64,000 nucleotides of DNA from Leptolyngbya ohadii IS1 (GCF_002215035.1 NZ_NKFP01000001.1:1051501-1115500), one strand, 5' to 3'; shown: positions 15,311 to 25,540, numbered from the stretch's first letter. Notes: generated by a model not told the origin, from the sequence alone. Numbers and translations are program-made.

Positions 15311-17680
15311 CTAATTTACTACTTCTATAGGTTGTTCCAATACAGCCTGTAACGTTCCTAGTAAATCCTGAATGGTATAAGGCTTAGCAATAAAGCCCTT
15401 AACTTCGCTAGCTTCTCTCAATTTATCGTTAGCCATAAACCCACTCATGGCAATCACATTGATCCTTGGATTGATTCTTCGAAGGTACTGAATCGTTGTT
15501 GGACCATCCATAGATGGCATCATCATATCCACTAAAACAACGCTAATTTTATGTTTATTTTGAGCAAAAAGCGAAATTGCTTCAATTCCATCATTCGCTA
15601 TCAGCACATGATAATTATAGGCTTCTAATGAAGCTTTCGTTATTTCTAAAATTTCTGTTTCGTCATCTATGATAAGAACCCATTGTGCATCCCCATTTAA
15701 CTCATTAGAAGGTTCTTCTTTGGGAAAAACAGATGCTTCTACACTCGGTAGAAATACTCTAAACTCGGTTCCTTCGCCAACATCAGTATGAACATCGATG
15801 AATCCTCCATGGCTTTTAACAATACCTCTCACCGTAGAAAGCCCAAGCCCTGTCCCTTTACCAATTTCTTTCGTTGTAAAAAACGGTTCAAAAATTCTAT
15901 TTAAAATTTCAGATGGCATTCCAGTTCCTGTGTCCTTAATAAGGATTTCGATATAGGAACCGACGGATGCATCAAGATTCATACGGGCATGGTATTCATC
16001 TACAAACTGGTTTTTAGCAGAAATAGTGAGTGTGCCGCCATCAGGCATTGCATCACGAGCATTAACAATTAGATTCATCAACACTTGATGCAGATGGGTT
16101 GCATCTCCAGACACTGAATAAAGATACCGCTCTATATTAATCAGCAGCTTAATGGATTTAGGAAGCGTTTTCTCAGCAATTTGCTTGACTTCGTGAATTA
16201 AATCTTCTACTTGTACAATCGCCTGTTTACCCTCCACCCCACGTGCAAATTGAAGCACTTGCTTCACAAGCGAAGCTCCACGTTTCGTATTTGCTTCAAC
16301 GATTCTAAGCAAATGATGGCTTTGCTCGTCAGTATTGGGAAGCTTTAACTGTAATAGTTGTACTGTGCATAGAACAGGGGTCAGAATATTGTTGAGGTCA
16401 TGAGCAATGCCGCCTGCCAGGGTACCTAAACTTTCGAGCCGCTGTGCTCGCAAAAATTGGCTTTCGAGCTGTTTCTTTTCAGTAATGTCTGTATTGACTG
16501 TTAAGAAGGACTTCGGTTTTCCCTGTGCATCCCGCATTAAAGTCCAACGGCTGGCAACAATGATTTCTTTGCCCTGTTTATTGATTTGATGCAATTCACC
16601 TTGCCATGCACCCTGCTCGATCAAAGTGCTTTGAGAAATTTCAAGCTGCTTAAGCAAGTTTGGTCGGTATAAAAGTTGACTCGCATCTTGGTCGATCGCT
16701 TCTTCAGCGCTCCATCCGTAGATCAGTTCTGCTCCTTTATTCCAATACTGAATTTTGTTGTCTAAATTTCGCACGAGAATAGCATCTGTGGTGATGTTGA
16801 GTAAGGCTGCCTGTTCCCGAATCTTGTCTTCTGCCTGCTTGTGTTGAGTTAGGTTAAGGACAAAACCAACGATTGCCTGAGATTCATCGAGTAAAGCTCC
16901 GCCAAGCATGACAGGAATGCGGTGTCCGTCCTTGTGAAAATATTCTTTCTCAAAGGCACTAAATGCTCCAGTCTTAGCTAATTCTGCGATTGCGGCTTCA
17001 TGGAGGTGGATATATTCCGGAGGTGTCATTGCGTGCCAATTTAACTTCCCAGCTTTCAAGTCAGCGCGATCGTATCCAACAGTTTGGAGGAAGGCATCAT
17101 TGGCGTCTGTAATACTGCCATCTGCCAGGCTAAAAATAATGCCAATCACATTGGCTTCAATTAAACGCCTGAATCGGGCTTCGCTGCGTTGCAGTGCTCT
17201 GAATGCTTGTTCTCGCTCTGCTTCTAGCTGCTGGCGCTGCCGAATTTCTTTTTCTAACTGCTGATTCTGTTGAGTTAATCGCTTAGTTAGATTTTGCAGC
17301 CGAACGTGAGTATTGACTCGCGCTAAAACTTCTTCATGATGGAGCGGCTTAGTGATATAGTCAACTGCCCCAAGATTTAAGCCTTTGACTTTATTAACAT
17401 TGTCGCTAACAGCTGTGAGAAAAATGACTGGAATCTCTTGGGTTACCGCATTTGCTTTCAAGCGACGGCATGTTTCAAATCCGTCAATTCCAGGCATGAG
17501 AATATCTAGCAAAATTAGATCGGGTGGAGCGTATTCTGCTAGGGCGAGCGCTCTTTGCCCGTCTTCAGCCACGACCACCTTAAAACCAGCAGCCTCAAGT
17601 AAGTCGAGCAGCATCTCTAAATTCGTAGGTGAGTCGTCTACGATTAAAATTAAGCCTTTTTCCGTACTGTCTGTACTCAT
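15311..17680 (-). CDS. Hybrid sensor histidine kinase: REC-PAS-PAS-HisKA-HATPase-REC
   Basis: Start 17680 is chosen because AGGAG lies 6 bases upstream. The ATG two codons earlier would have no spacing. Order: receiver 1 (phospho-Asp D59 in LILLDILMPG), a coiled coil, PAS 1 (RLIEANVIGIIFSLADGSIT), PAS 2 (AILVRNLDNKIQYWNKGAEL), HisKA with H427 in GGIAHDLNNILTPV, HATPase with N (IVNARDAM), G1 (DTGTGMP) and G2 (GKGTGLGLS) boxes, and receiver 2 (D718 in VVLVDMMMPS). There is no membrane segment, so it is cytosolic. It starts 10 bp after the stop of the preceding kinase gene and is almost certainly cotranscribed with it. It may receive phosphate from, or act in parallel with, that kinase. Confidence 0.92.
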   Translation of the reverse strand: MSTDSTEKGLILIVDDSPTNLEMLLDLLEAAGFKVVVAEDGQRALALAEYAPPDLILLDILMPGIDGFETCRRLKANAVTQEIPVIFLTAVSDNVNKVKGLNLGAVDYITKPLHHEEVLARVNTHVRLQNLTKRLTQQNQQLEKEIRQRQQLEAEREQAFRALQRSEARFRRLIEANVIGIIFSLADGSITDANDAFLQTVGYDRADLKAGKLNWHAMTPPEYIHLHEAAIAELAKTGAFSAFEKEYFHKDGHRIPVMLGGALLDESQAIVGFVLNLTQHKQAEDKIREQAALLNITTDAILVRNLDNKIQYWNKGAELIYGWSAEEAIDQDASQLLYRPNLLKQLEISQSTLIEQGAWQGELHQINKQGKEIIVASRWTLMRDAQGKPKSFLTVNTDITEKKQLESQFLRAQRLESLGTLAGGIAHDLNNILTPVLCTVQLLQLKLPNTDEQSHHLLRIVEANTKRGASLVKQVLQFARGVEGKQAIVQVEDLIHEVKQIAEKTLPKSIKLLINIERYLYSVSGDATHLHQVLMNLIVNARDAMPDGGTLTISAKNQFVDEYHARMNLDASVGSYIEILIKDTGTGMPSEILNRIFEPFFTTKEIGKGTGLGLSTVRGIVKSHGGFIDVHTDVGEGTEFRVFLPSVEASVFPKEEPSNELNGDAQWVLIIDDETEILEITKASLEAYNYHVLIANDGIEAISLFAQNKHKISVVLVDMMMPSMDGPTTIQYLRRINPRINVIAMSGFMANDKLREASEVKGFIAKPYTIQDLLGTLQAVLEQPIEVVN

Positions 17681-17689
17681 AAACATCTC

Positions 17690-20104
17690 CTAAATCTGCT
17701 GCAAAAATTCCAAAATTTGCCGTCCCTTAAATTCTTTGGCAAGCTGCCATAGGTGGATGGCAAAAGGGCTCCACTGCTGATTCAATTCCTCTAATTGCGT
17801 TGCTCGTTTCGCAATAGCCCGTAAATCTCCTCGCATTGCTAAATCCCAAAAAATAGCAATCTCTTCTGCAGGCGGAACTGAAAAGGTAGGAGAAGCTGGC
17901 GAAAAACTCACTTGGCTGTTATTCTGCTTTTCCCTCTCCTGAAGAGGTTTCCCAGTTTTACTCTCACTCTCATAAATCCACTCCAGCTTCAAGTGTTCCT
18001 GCAATTTTTGAAGGAGATTGGCTTCTTGAATAGGTTTCGACAGAAAATCGTTGCAACCAACCTGAAGACTTTGCTGCTGATCAAATTCAAAAACGCTAGC
18101 CGAAACCGCAATCACAATCGTGTCTTTCAGCTCAGGCATTGATCTCAACCGACGGGTTGTCTCAAAACCATCAAGATTGGGCATCACTAAGTCCATCAAG
18201 ATAGCATCCGGCTGAAATATCTTCGCTTTATCCAGTGCATCTTGACCATCCACTGCGTCTAACACGTCAAATCCAATCGGTTCTAGAAGATTGACGAGGA
18301 CAGAACGATTTGTTGGCTTATCGTCTACGACTAAAATTTTCCGCGCTCTCCCTTTTACTCCCGCGATCGTGTCCTCTAAAACATGAGCAGTGTCTGTCGA
18401 TGAATGAGTGGTTGGCAGATCTAAATCAAACCAGAAGGTGCTGCCTGCTTCCAGAGTACTCTCGACCTGAAGCATGCCTTCCATCATTTCAACCAGTTGA
18501 CGGCTAATGGCTAGTCCTAACCCTGTTCCTTCTGGCTTGCGGCTATTTTCACCTACTTGCTGAAACGGCTTGAAAATCTCATCAAGCTGATGTGAGGCAA
18601 TGCCGATACCAGAGTCTTCAACTTGAAAGCGAATCTTCTGCTCGTGATACCCCACTCGAAAAATGATGGTTCCCGTTTCGGTAAATTTGACAGCATTGCC
18701 CAGCAGATTCAGCAAAACTTGGCGCAGGCGTTTGTCATCCGCATAAATTATCGCGGGGAGCGGAGACAGCATTTCATGAATTAACGAAATCCCTTTCTGT
18801 TCGGCTTTAATTTTGCAAATCTCGACAATACTTTGTAGGAATTCAGCAAAATGAAACTCTCTTGGATACAGTTCCATCCTCCGAGCTTCGATTTTAGACA
18901 AATCTAAAACGTCATTGATAAGCGTTAGCAGATGTTCTCCGCAGTGATGAATAGTTGCAATGCGGCTCTTTTGCTGTTTGGACAGAGTTGGGTCCTTTTG
19001 ACAAATTTGGGTATATCCTAGTATGCCATTAAGCGGTGTACGGAGTTCGTGGCTCATATTTGCTAAAAATTCGCTCTTAGCTTGATTGGCAGACTGGGCT
19101 ACTTCCTCTGCCCGTTGGCGATCGCGCACCTCTTGCTGAAGCTGTACGGTTCGTTCTTCCACTTTCGCTTCCAGGGTTTTACTGTAGTCCTCTAACTGTT
19201 CATGCGATCGTTTCAAATCAGTGTTAGCAACTGCCAAATCTTGATAAAGACGAGCATTCTCAATTGAGATCGCTGCCTGGGAAGATAAAAGCTGTAAAAC
19301 CTCTACTCGTTCTGCTGTAAAAGCACCCGTTGTTAAATTGTTTTCCAAATAGAGAATGCCAATCAGCTTGCCTTGATGTACGATCGGCACACATAAAACG
19401 GATTTAGGCTGGTGATCCAGAATATAGTCATCCGTTGTGAAAATTCCCTCACGGGTCGCATCATTCAGTACTATATTTCCCTGCGTTTGCCGCACATAAT
19501 TGATGATGGATAGCGGTAGCTGGCTGGCTTCTACAGGAATAGACTGTTGAACGATGATCTGATCTTGATTAACCTGTCCAGTCGCTTCAATAAAGAGTTT
19601 CGAGTCTTTTTCTAGAATTAAGATCCCTGTCTCTGCACCTGCATTTTCAAGCAAGATTTGCATCAACGTAGTTAACAAATTGCTCAAAACAATTTCACCT
19701 GAAAGAGCCTGTGCAGCTTTCATGACAGTGGCTAAATCCAGGTTGTAATTAGCTTCAGGATGATCGGTCGTTCTTGGAGAAATTGTTGTTTTTGTTCCGC
19801 TCCTGGCTAAAGTTCTGGGTAAAAATTGAGGAAATTTTTCTTCTAAATGCTCAACTTTAGCGTGAGCACCCCAAATTTGATAAGCATAATGTGCCTTTTG
19901 GAGATAAAGCTGGGCGATCGCATCTCTCCCCCATTCTAAATAACACTTACCTGCCAGCTCATACGCCAGTGCTTCTTCGTTCAAATATTCGTTTTCTTTA
20001 GCCAGAGCGATGGCTCTGTCATACAACTCCATTGCTTCTACTTTTTCATCTAAAACTCGATGCTTTTCTGCCTCTACTAGATAGAATTTATGCAAATGAT
20101 TCAT
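17690..20104 (-). CDS. GAF-histidine kinase-receiver; C-terminal half of a giant kinase split by an amber codon
   Basis: The N-terminal 110 residues are helical TPR-like repeats (AEKHRVLDEKVEAMELYDRA) that continue those of the upstream protein. Then come GAF (about 130-290), coiled coil, HisKA with H352 in FLANMSHELRTPLNG, HATPase (LLNLLGNAVKFTETG; DSGIGIA; GTGLGLAIS) and receiver with D638 in ILMDLVMPNLDG, plus ~90 extra residues. The frame is continuous with the gene ending at 20126: seven codons (KWAYHAP) separate the TAG from this ATG. Family members have these parts in one ~1800-2000-residue chain. Reinitiation at 20104 could still give a GAF-HK-REC protein, because no domain is lost. 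Whether it is made is unknown. Confidence 0.85.
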   Translation of the reverse strand: MNHLHKFYLVEAEKHRVLDEKVEAMELYDRAIALAKENEYLNEEALAYELAGKCYLEWGRDAIAQLYLQKAHYAYQIWGAHAKVEHLEEKFPQFLPRTLARSGTKTTISPRTTDHPEANYNLDLATVMKAAQALSGEIVLSNLLTTLMQILLENAGAETGILILEKDSKLFIEATGQVNQDQIIVQQSIPVEASQLPLSIINYVRQTQGNIVLNDATREGIFTTDDYILDHQPKSVLCVPIVHQGKLIGILYLENNLTTGAFTAERVEVLQLLSSQAAISIENARLYQDLAVANTDLKRSHEQLEDYSKTLEAKVEERTVQLQQEVRDRQRAEEVAQSANQAKSEFLANMSHELRTPLNGILGYTQICQKDPTLSKQQKSRIATIHHCGEHLLTLINDVLDLSKIEARRMELYPREFHFAEFLQSIVEICKIKAEQKGISLIHEMLSPLPAIIYADDKRLRQVLLNLLGNAVKFTETGTIIFRVGYHEQKIRFQVEDSGIGIASHQLDEIFKPFQQVGENSRKPEGTGLGLAISRQLVEMMEGMLQVESTLEAGSTFWFDLDLPTTHSSTDTAHVLEDTIAGVKGRARKILVVDDKPTNRSVLVNLLEPIGFDVLDAVDGQDALDKAKIFQPDAILMDLVMPNLDGFETTRRLRSMPELKDTIVIAVSASVFEFDQQQSLQVGCNDFLSKPIQEANLLQKLQEHLKLEWIYESESKTGKPLQEREKQNNSQVSFSPASPTFSVPPAEEIAIFWDLAMRGDLRAIAKRATQLEELNQQWSPFAIHLWQLAKEFKGRQILEFLQQI

Positions 20105-20125
20105 TGGGGCATGATACGCCCATTT

Positions 20126-23100
20126 CTATATTTTTTCTTGATTCGCTTGCACTTTGCCAAGAATATCCTGCTGCTCAAACTGTGCAGTCTCGGAATATAC
20201 AGCTAACCGTACTAGAGAATCATAGAAATAGAAGATAACAACCGTTAGCTGCCCTATAGATGCGCCGAAAGAACTTTCGATTTGAGGGATATGTTTCAAG
20301 GCTTCTGGGTGATTTTCAAACGCATAACAAAGCGCAAGTTTATGCAAGTATGAGTAATGAATCGCCAGTTGATCGTTGGTTTGCTGATGTAGCGACAGCA
20401 TTTGCTCTTCGTCGTAGGCTCCTCCCTTTAACTGGCATAGATTCTGGCTTCTGCCCATCATGTTTAAGACAGCTTGCCAACAAATTTTTGTATTATTAAG
20501 GGCTGTCTCTTGGCTGATTTGCTGAATGGCATCTATGTAAGTTGCTATTTCTCGTTCAAGTTGCATTAGTGGTTTGCCAACAAAAAACGAGTAATGGCTC
20601 CGCACCATGATGGCATAGCCAGCATATTCTAAGTCTCCGGTTTCCAGCCCGCTCGAAAAAACTGGCAGGAACGATTCTACAGTGTTTCTGGCATGTTCCT
20701 TCCAATGTTGAACGCCAGCATGCACCAAGTGGCGCGTCTTGGTTTCAATTTCTTTGGCATTTAACTTTGACACTAGATGTAGAGCTAATTGACCAAACTC
20801 ATAGCCCCGTTCAATATCTTCTACAGCCCCACACAGAAGAAGACTATATACGGCATACGCAAAGGGAGACACAGAAGCATTGCCATATTGCACAGATAAA
20901 TTGACCTGTTTGCATACCGTTAGAGGCACCAAAGAGGGCATCGCAGAATAGCAAGGAGAAAATGTACTCGACAGAATCCTTATCGCAGCTAGTTGATGAG
21001 GATCAGTCATTTCAGGGAGATCGATCAAGTCTCCAGTTCGCGTTCCGCTCAAAATTGCCGCAGTTTCCCCTAGTGCCTGCCCAATATCAAATGGACTTAG
21101 CGAGTTAGGAAACTCTATCCCCAACTGCTTCAAGACTTGCAACCCCGTATTCAACGCCTCCAGCAGCTTGTTCTGTCCCATATAAGCTTGAATCTGGACT
21201 TCATGTACTTTCACTATGTCCAATAGCGTTTTGGCAGAGTTTTGCACTATTTCAGCCAATCTCTGCATTTCTTCAAAATCACCCCTCAGAAATGCTGCTT
21301 CCGCTGCTTCGGTATGCAGTGATAATGTCAGTTCATATTCAGTATCCCAACTGAAATCCACTAATAGTTCCAAACCAGTTCGCAGATATTTAGTCGCGGC
21401 AGCGTAAGCCGTTGCTGCTTTTGCTTTCTGTCCAACAATTAAGTTAAGTTTAGCAATTTCAGTTCGTTCTACTTCACTCGCAACTAACTCAATTCCTAAG
21501 TTGAGGTGATCGACAATTCCAAATATCTTTTCTGATAATGTTTCTGGTGGCGTGTTTTGCCAGAGTAAACGACCAATTTGCAAATGAGTTGCCTGCTTAG
21601 AACCATCATCAATTAGTGCATACGCAGCTTGTTGCACTCGGTCATGAAGGAACCTCGCTTCTAGGCTTACTAAATGCGTCTTAACCAGGTCTTCAGATGC
21701 AAGCGTTAATTCAGAGGTTGGTAAGACTAAGCCTTCTTCAATCGTTGGCAACAGATCTTGATAGGTGTCAATTGGCGATCGCTTATAGATAATTGAAAGC
21801 GTCTGCAAGTCAAACCTGTTACCCATACAAGCCGCTAACTGCAATACCTGCTGAGTGGATTCAGGTGATTTCCGCAACTTCTGAATCATCAACTCAACAA
21901 CATTATCAGTAATATCAAGTGCCTCAATCTGGGCGATATCCCATTGCCAGCAAGGTTTATCTTCATTCAACGGAGTTGTGAAAGTTAACAGACCTTCTTG
22001 ATAGAGCGTCTTGAGAAATTGATTGACAAAGAAGGGATTGCCAGATGTTTTGCGGATGACTAATTCAGCCAACGGTTGAACGGCAATGGAGTCACTATGC
22101 AGCGTGTCAGCAATGAGATGGCTAATATCTGCGAGGGCTAAGGGAGCTAAGGTAATTTCATGAATAACAACGGCTTTAGAGCGTAGTGAATTAAGCGCCA
22201 TCATCAAGGAATGGTTTGGGCTGACTTCATTATCTCGGTATGCTCCAATTAAAAACAAATAGCCTGTTTCTGCATCGGTCAGAATCACATCCAGCAGTTT
22301 AAGCGTGGCAGAATCAGCCCATTGCAAATCGTCTAGAAACAGCACGAACGGGTGCTCTGGTGAGCAGAAAACACGGGTAAAGTTTTGAAAAACAAGATTA
22401 AATCGGTTTTGTGCTTCCGTTGGTGCCAGCTCTACAACAGCGGGTTGCTTACCAACAATCAGTTCTACGTCTGGAACAACATCAATAATGACTTGCGCAT
22501 TGTTACCCAGAACATCTAAAAGTTTAGTTCGCCATTTTGTGAGTTGTGTTTCGCTTTCAGTCAGCAGTTGTTTCACTAATGATTGAAAGGCAGTAATAAT
22601 CGCAGAGTAAGGAACATTGCGTTGAAATTGGTCAAATTTACCGGAGATAAAGTATCCTCTCGCGCCAACGATCGGTCTGCGGATTTCGCTCACCAACGAC
22701 GATTTACCAATGCCAGAGTAACCCTTGACCAGCATGGCTTCGGCTTTACCGGTACTAACGCGATTGTCCCGTGGACGCGCTATGCGAGCGAAGGTGCTCA
22801 TTAACAAACCCACTTCCCGATCGCGCCCATACAGCTTTTCTGGAATTGAGAATTGGCTAAATAAATCAAACTCTCCCACTTTGAGGTAGGAAATTGCACC
22901 GGAGACTTCCAGCATTTTTAGACAAATCTCTAAGTCAGCCTTTAGTCCAAGTGCACTTTGGTAACGGTCTTCTGCTGTTTTGGCGAGTAACTTCATGACA
23001 ATATTGGACACTGCCTCTGGAATATCCGAATTGACAAGATGAGGCGGAATTGGCGTTTTAGCAATGTGACAGTGAATGATCTCCAAGGTATCCGTCGCTG

Positions 23101-23743
23101 GGAACGGCAACTGCCCTGTCAACATCTCATAGAAGGTAACGCCTAGAGAATAAAAGTCAGTGCGATAGTCAATTGATCGGTTCATTCTCCCAGTCTGTTC
23201 TGGAGACATATAGGAGAGCGTACCCTCGAGAACGTTGACGTGGCTAATCGTTGAATTTTCTCTTGTTAAATGTGTAGCAGTACCAAAATCAATCAGCCTA
23301 ACTGCACCTGTTGTTGTGTTAACCAGAATATTGTCAGCTTTAATATCTTTGTGAATAATATGCTGCAAATGAATCTGTGCCAAAACTAAGGATAAGTGAA
23401 TTGCAATTTGTAAAGAAATATTTAAGTTGAGTTGTCGTGTGGCGATCGCTTTAGCTAACGATTCGCCATCAAAATCAGACAGAATTAGGGCTAGCCCACA
23501 ACCATTATTTTCTAACGCTAAAGGCTTAATAATTTCTTCAGATTCTAGGTCTTTCAGAATTTGGTATTCATGTCTCAATCGAGTCAGTTGCTCAACTGTT
23601 GGATACTCAGCTCTCAGTGTTTTTATAATGACAGAGGTAAGTTCTAGATCGCTCTTAGACGCTGTCTTAGCTCGGTAAACGCGGCTAATTTCTCCTTCAT
23701 ATAAAACTTCGAGCAAGTCATAGCCAGCGATCGTAGTACTCAT
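20126..23743 (-). CDS. Ser/Thr protein kinase-AAA ATPase; N-terminal half of the split giant kinase
   Basis: 1205 residues. Protein kinase domain ~10-270: glycine loop LYEGEISRVYRA, catalytic loop HIIHKDIKADNILV, and LIDFGTA. Then a PknK/MalT-like AAA module with Walker A in VKGYSGIGKSSLVSEI and Walker B in FVLFLDDLQWADSATLKLLD, and a long helical TPR region to the end. It stops at TAG (20126-20128) directly before codons for KWAYHAPMNHLHKF. In this family the text here reads close to MQKWA.HAPMN.LHKFYLVEAE, so the stop occupies a conserved Gln position (CAG to TAG). The promoter region is 23744-23944. Members integrate Ser/Thr and His kinase signalling, and heterocyst and stress roles are known for some. 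Confidence 0.9.
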   Translation of the reverse strand: MSTTIAGYDLLEVLYEGEISRVYRAKTASKSDLELTSVIIKTLRAEYPTVEQLTRLRHEYQILKDLESEEIIKPLALENNGCGLALILSDFDGESLAKAIATRQLNLNISLQIAIHLSLVLAQIHLQHIIHKDIKADNILVNTTTGAVRLIDFGTATHLTRENSTISHVNVLEGTLSYMSPEQTGRMNRSIDYRTDFYSLGVTFYEMLTGQLPFPATDTLEIIHCHIAKTPIPPHLVNSDIPEAVSNIVMKLLAKTAEDRYQSALGLKADLEICLKMLEVSGAISYLKVGEFDLFSQFSIPEKLYGRDREVGLLMSTFARIARPRDNRVSTGKAEAMLVKGYSGIGKSSLVSEIRRPIVGARGYFISGKFDQFQRNVPYSAIITAFQSLVKQLLTESETQLTKWRTKLLDVLGNNAQVIIDVVPDVELIVGKQPAVVELAPTEAQNRFNLVFQNFTRVFCSPEHPFVLFLDDLQWADSATLKLLDVILTDAETGYLFLIGAYRDNEVSPNHSLMMALNSLRSKAVVIHEITLAPLALADISHLIADTLHSDSIAVQPLAELVIRKTSGNPFFVNQFLKTLYQEGLLTFTTPLNEDKPCWQWDIAQIEALDITDNVVELMIQKLRKSPESTQQVLQLAACMGNRFDLQTLSIIYKRSPIDTYQDLLPTIEEGLVLPTSELTLASEDLVKTHLVSLEARFLHDRVQQAAYALIDDGSKQATHLQIGRLLWQNTPPETLSEKIFGIVDHLNLGIELVASEVERTEIAKLNLIVGQKAKAATAYAAATKYLRTGLELLVDFSWDTEYELTLSLHTEAAEAAFLRGDFEEMQRLAEIVQNSAKTLLDIVKVHEVQIQAYMGQNKLLEALNTGLQVLKQLGIEFPNSLSPFDIGQALGETAAILSGTRTGDLIDLPEMTDPHQLAAIRILSSTFSPCYSAMPSLVPLTVCKQVNLSVQYGNASVSPFAYAVYSLLLCGAVEDIERGYEFGQLALHLVSKLNAKEIETKTRHLVHAGVQHWKEHARNTVESFLPVFSSGLETGDLEYAGYAIMVRSHYSFFVGKPLMQLEREIATYIDAIQQISQETALNNTKICWQAVLNMMGRSQNLCQLKGGAYDEEQMLSLHQQTNDQLAIHYSYLHKLALCYAFENHPEALKHIPQIESSFGASIGQLTVVIFYFYDSLVRLAVYSETAQFEQQDILGKVQANQEKI

Positions 23744-23944
23744 CTTCTTCTTTGTACTGATAGTACGAGTAAATGATTAGTGTTCGAGTTTCATCTATAT
23801 TTAGCGCAACAAAGATAGTTTGATTAGCCTTCAGACACAATGAAATTAGTTGGAGAGCGGTCATTTCTACTCCTACGATAGATGGCATACTTTGGAGCTG
23901 TAGTGAGAGCAATAATACTTTACTTGTTAATACTTAATACAGAG

Positions 23945-24575
23945 TCAGACACCCCCAGCGAAGCTGGTAGACTGATGAGTGTGACCGCCCCAAGGTCAGG
24001 TAAAGTTTGCTAGAGGGTCTGAGCTTAGTTAAAAGCGCCCGCTTTGGTCAGCGGCTTCCTGCTCATGAATATAACGACATACCACCTCCTCTTCAAATCC
24101 GACTGTTGACACGGCATAGCCTCGCGCCCAGAAATTCTCACCTTCAAAGTTGCGTTGCTTGCCTCGAAATTGGCGCACAATCGCAATTGCACTTTTGCCC
24201 TTGAGGAATCCAATCACAGAGGCAACTGATTGTTTGGGCAGAATTTCGATGCACCTGTGTACAGGCTTAGGCAGCAGATGCCCTTCCACAATCCGGCACT
24301 CCTTTTGACGCACCAGTTCATGGAAAATTGGTTCCTAATATTGGCGAATCTCTAAAAACATTGCTTTGCGACGGTATTTAGGTACAAATACGACATGGTA
24401 CTTGCAGTCCCACTTGCTGTGAGAAAGGCTTTGATAGAATTCAGACACGTTGTTTTCCTCCTACGGTTTTGCTCATCAACCACCGTGGGAGTTACTCTAC
24501 GCCCGGAACGCTCAAAGCTATGCGAGTCGCACTGGTAGAACCAGTGGCTTACCCCAAAGGCTCAGCTACATCAGA
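23945..24575 (-). mobile_element. IS200/IS605-family element, tnpA only, degenerate
   Basis: The element carries subterminal hairpins in place of inverted repeats, as expected for this family. CCAGC-GAA-GCTGG (23955-23967) is at the transposase 3' side. CACTGGT-AGA-ACCAGTG (24530-24546) is at the 5' side. No tnpB is present. Exact ends are uncertain. Confidence 0.7.
24029..24448 (-). pseudogene. IS200-family TnpA (Y1 transposase), inactivated
   Basis: An excellent ribosome site AGGAGG precedes GTG at 24448. The frame starts VSEFYQSLSHSKWDCKYHVV and FVPKYRRKAMFLEIRQY, then meets TAG at 24335-24337 (codon 38), then continues EPIFHELVRQKECRIVEGHLLP. The HUH metal motif, expected as D-H-V-H, reads KPVHRC, so the first His is lost. 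Later conserved parts remain (SVIGFLKGKSAIAI and GYAVSTVG). Both the stop and the lost His indicate a dead gene. Hairpins that would serve a related TnpA in trans remain. Confidence 0.85.
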
Positions 24576-24664
24576 TTTCAGTTAAATTGCTAATGTAAGA
24601 TGTGACGGTAAATATAAGAACATTTGCATCACGAGATATTAGTTCATGAATCACTTCGTATTCT

Positions 24665-25540
24665 GGGTAGTGTCTTAGATTTGTTGACGGTATAAACTAG
24701 AGGCAGCTGCAAGCTCTCCATTTCCCCTATCTGCGCTATGGCACTCATTCCAGTCACTTGTCCCCATTGTCAGAATGAACAGTTCGTCGTCAAAAACGGC
24801 AAAACAGCCCAAGGCAAACAGCGATTCCTCTGTCGCTCTCAAAGCTGCCAAGGACGCACCTTTATGCTCAACCCGTCTTACCCAGGACGGACTCCTGCTG
24901 TCAAAGCGCAAATTGTGGCGATGAGCCTTAATGGCAGTGGGATTCGAGACATTGCCAGAGTGCTACAGGTGAGTACGCGAACCGTGATGGGAGAACTTAA
25001 AAAAACAGGAAGTGCTGAAAACGGTCAATGAACCGCTATTACAGCAGATTAAACCTGAGCAAGTGGAGGTCGAGATTGTCTGAGTTGGGTTTTTAGCCGA
25101 GGATGAAGCAGTAGAGAGCGAGCTAGACGAAATGTGGAGTTTCGTCCAGGAGAAGGCGAATCAACGATGGCTATGGTGGGCAATTGACCATCAAAGTCGA
25201 AAAGTATTAGCGTATGTATTTGGGAATCATAGTGATGCAGTGTTCAAGAAGCTGCAAGCTCTGTTAGAGCCATTTGGGATTCAGAAGTTTTACACCGATG
25301 GATGGGGAGCTTATGAACGATGTTTAGAAGCTAAACAGCATCAAGTTGGAAAAGCAAATACCCAAAGAATAGAACGTAAGCATTTAACGTTAAGAACAAG
25401 GATCAAGAGATTAGCCAGAGAGACAATCTGCTTTTCTAAGTCTGAGCAGATGCACGACACAGTGATTGGGCTGTATATCAATCGTTACGAGTTCGGGCTT
25501 CAGATTTAATTGAAGTATCAACAAATGTAAAACACTACCC
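24665..25540 (+). mobile_element. IS1-family insertion sequence, second type
   Basis: Terminal repeats: left GGTAGTGTCTTAGATTTGTT and right (minus strand) GGTAGTGTTTTACATTTGTT, 2 differences in 20. It belongs to the same family as the element at 1549 but is a different member. Its right end overlaps the truncated 3' end of the amidohydrolase gene. Confidence 0.85.
24738..25509 (+). pseudogene. IS1-family transposase with frameshift and internal stop
   Basis: The InsA part has a CPHC finger (VTCPHCQNEQFVVKNGKTAQ) and HTH (GIRDIARVLQVSTRTV). At an A7 run (about 24998-25004) the frame leaves the family sequence. Shifting by one base restores KKQEVLKTVNEPLLQQIKPE and then EQVEVEIV, followed by a TGA, then VGFLAEDEAVESELDEMWSF. 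The catalytic DDE region from 25132 is intact: LDEMWSFV, FYTDGWGAYE and RIERKHLTLR. One A-run frameshift could be programmed, but the TGA at about 25079 is an additional block. The element is probably inactive. Confidence 0.8.

Noticed and set aside
20126-20128. Use of TAG as a recoded sense codon, because two genes (giant kinase and IS200 TnpA) carry in-frame TAG
   Set aside because: TAG is used as an ordinary terminator by intact genes in this window (for example at 1159 and 51724), and the TnpA also has a broken catalytic motif, so the simplest reading is mutation.
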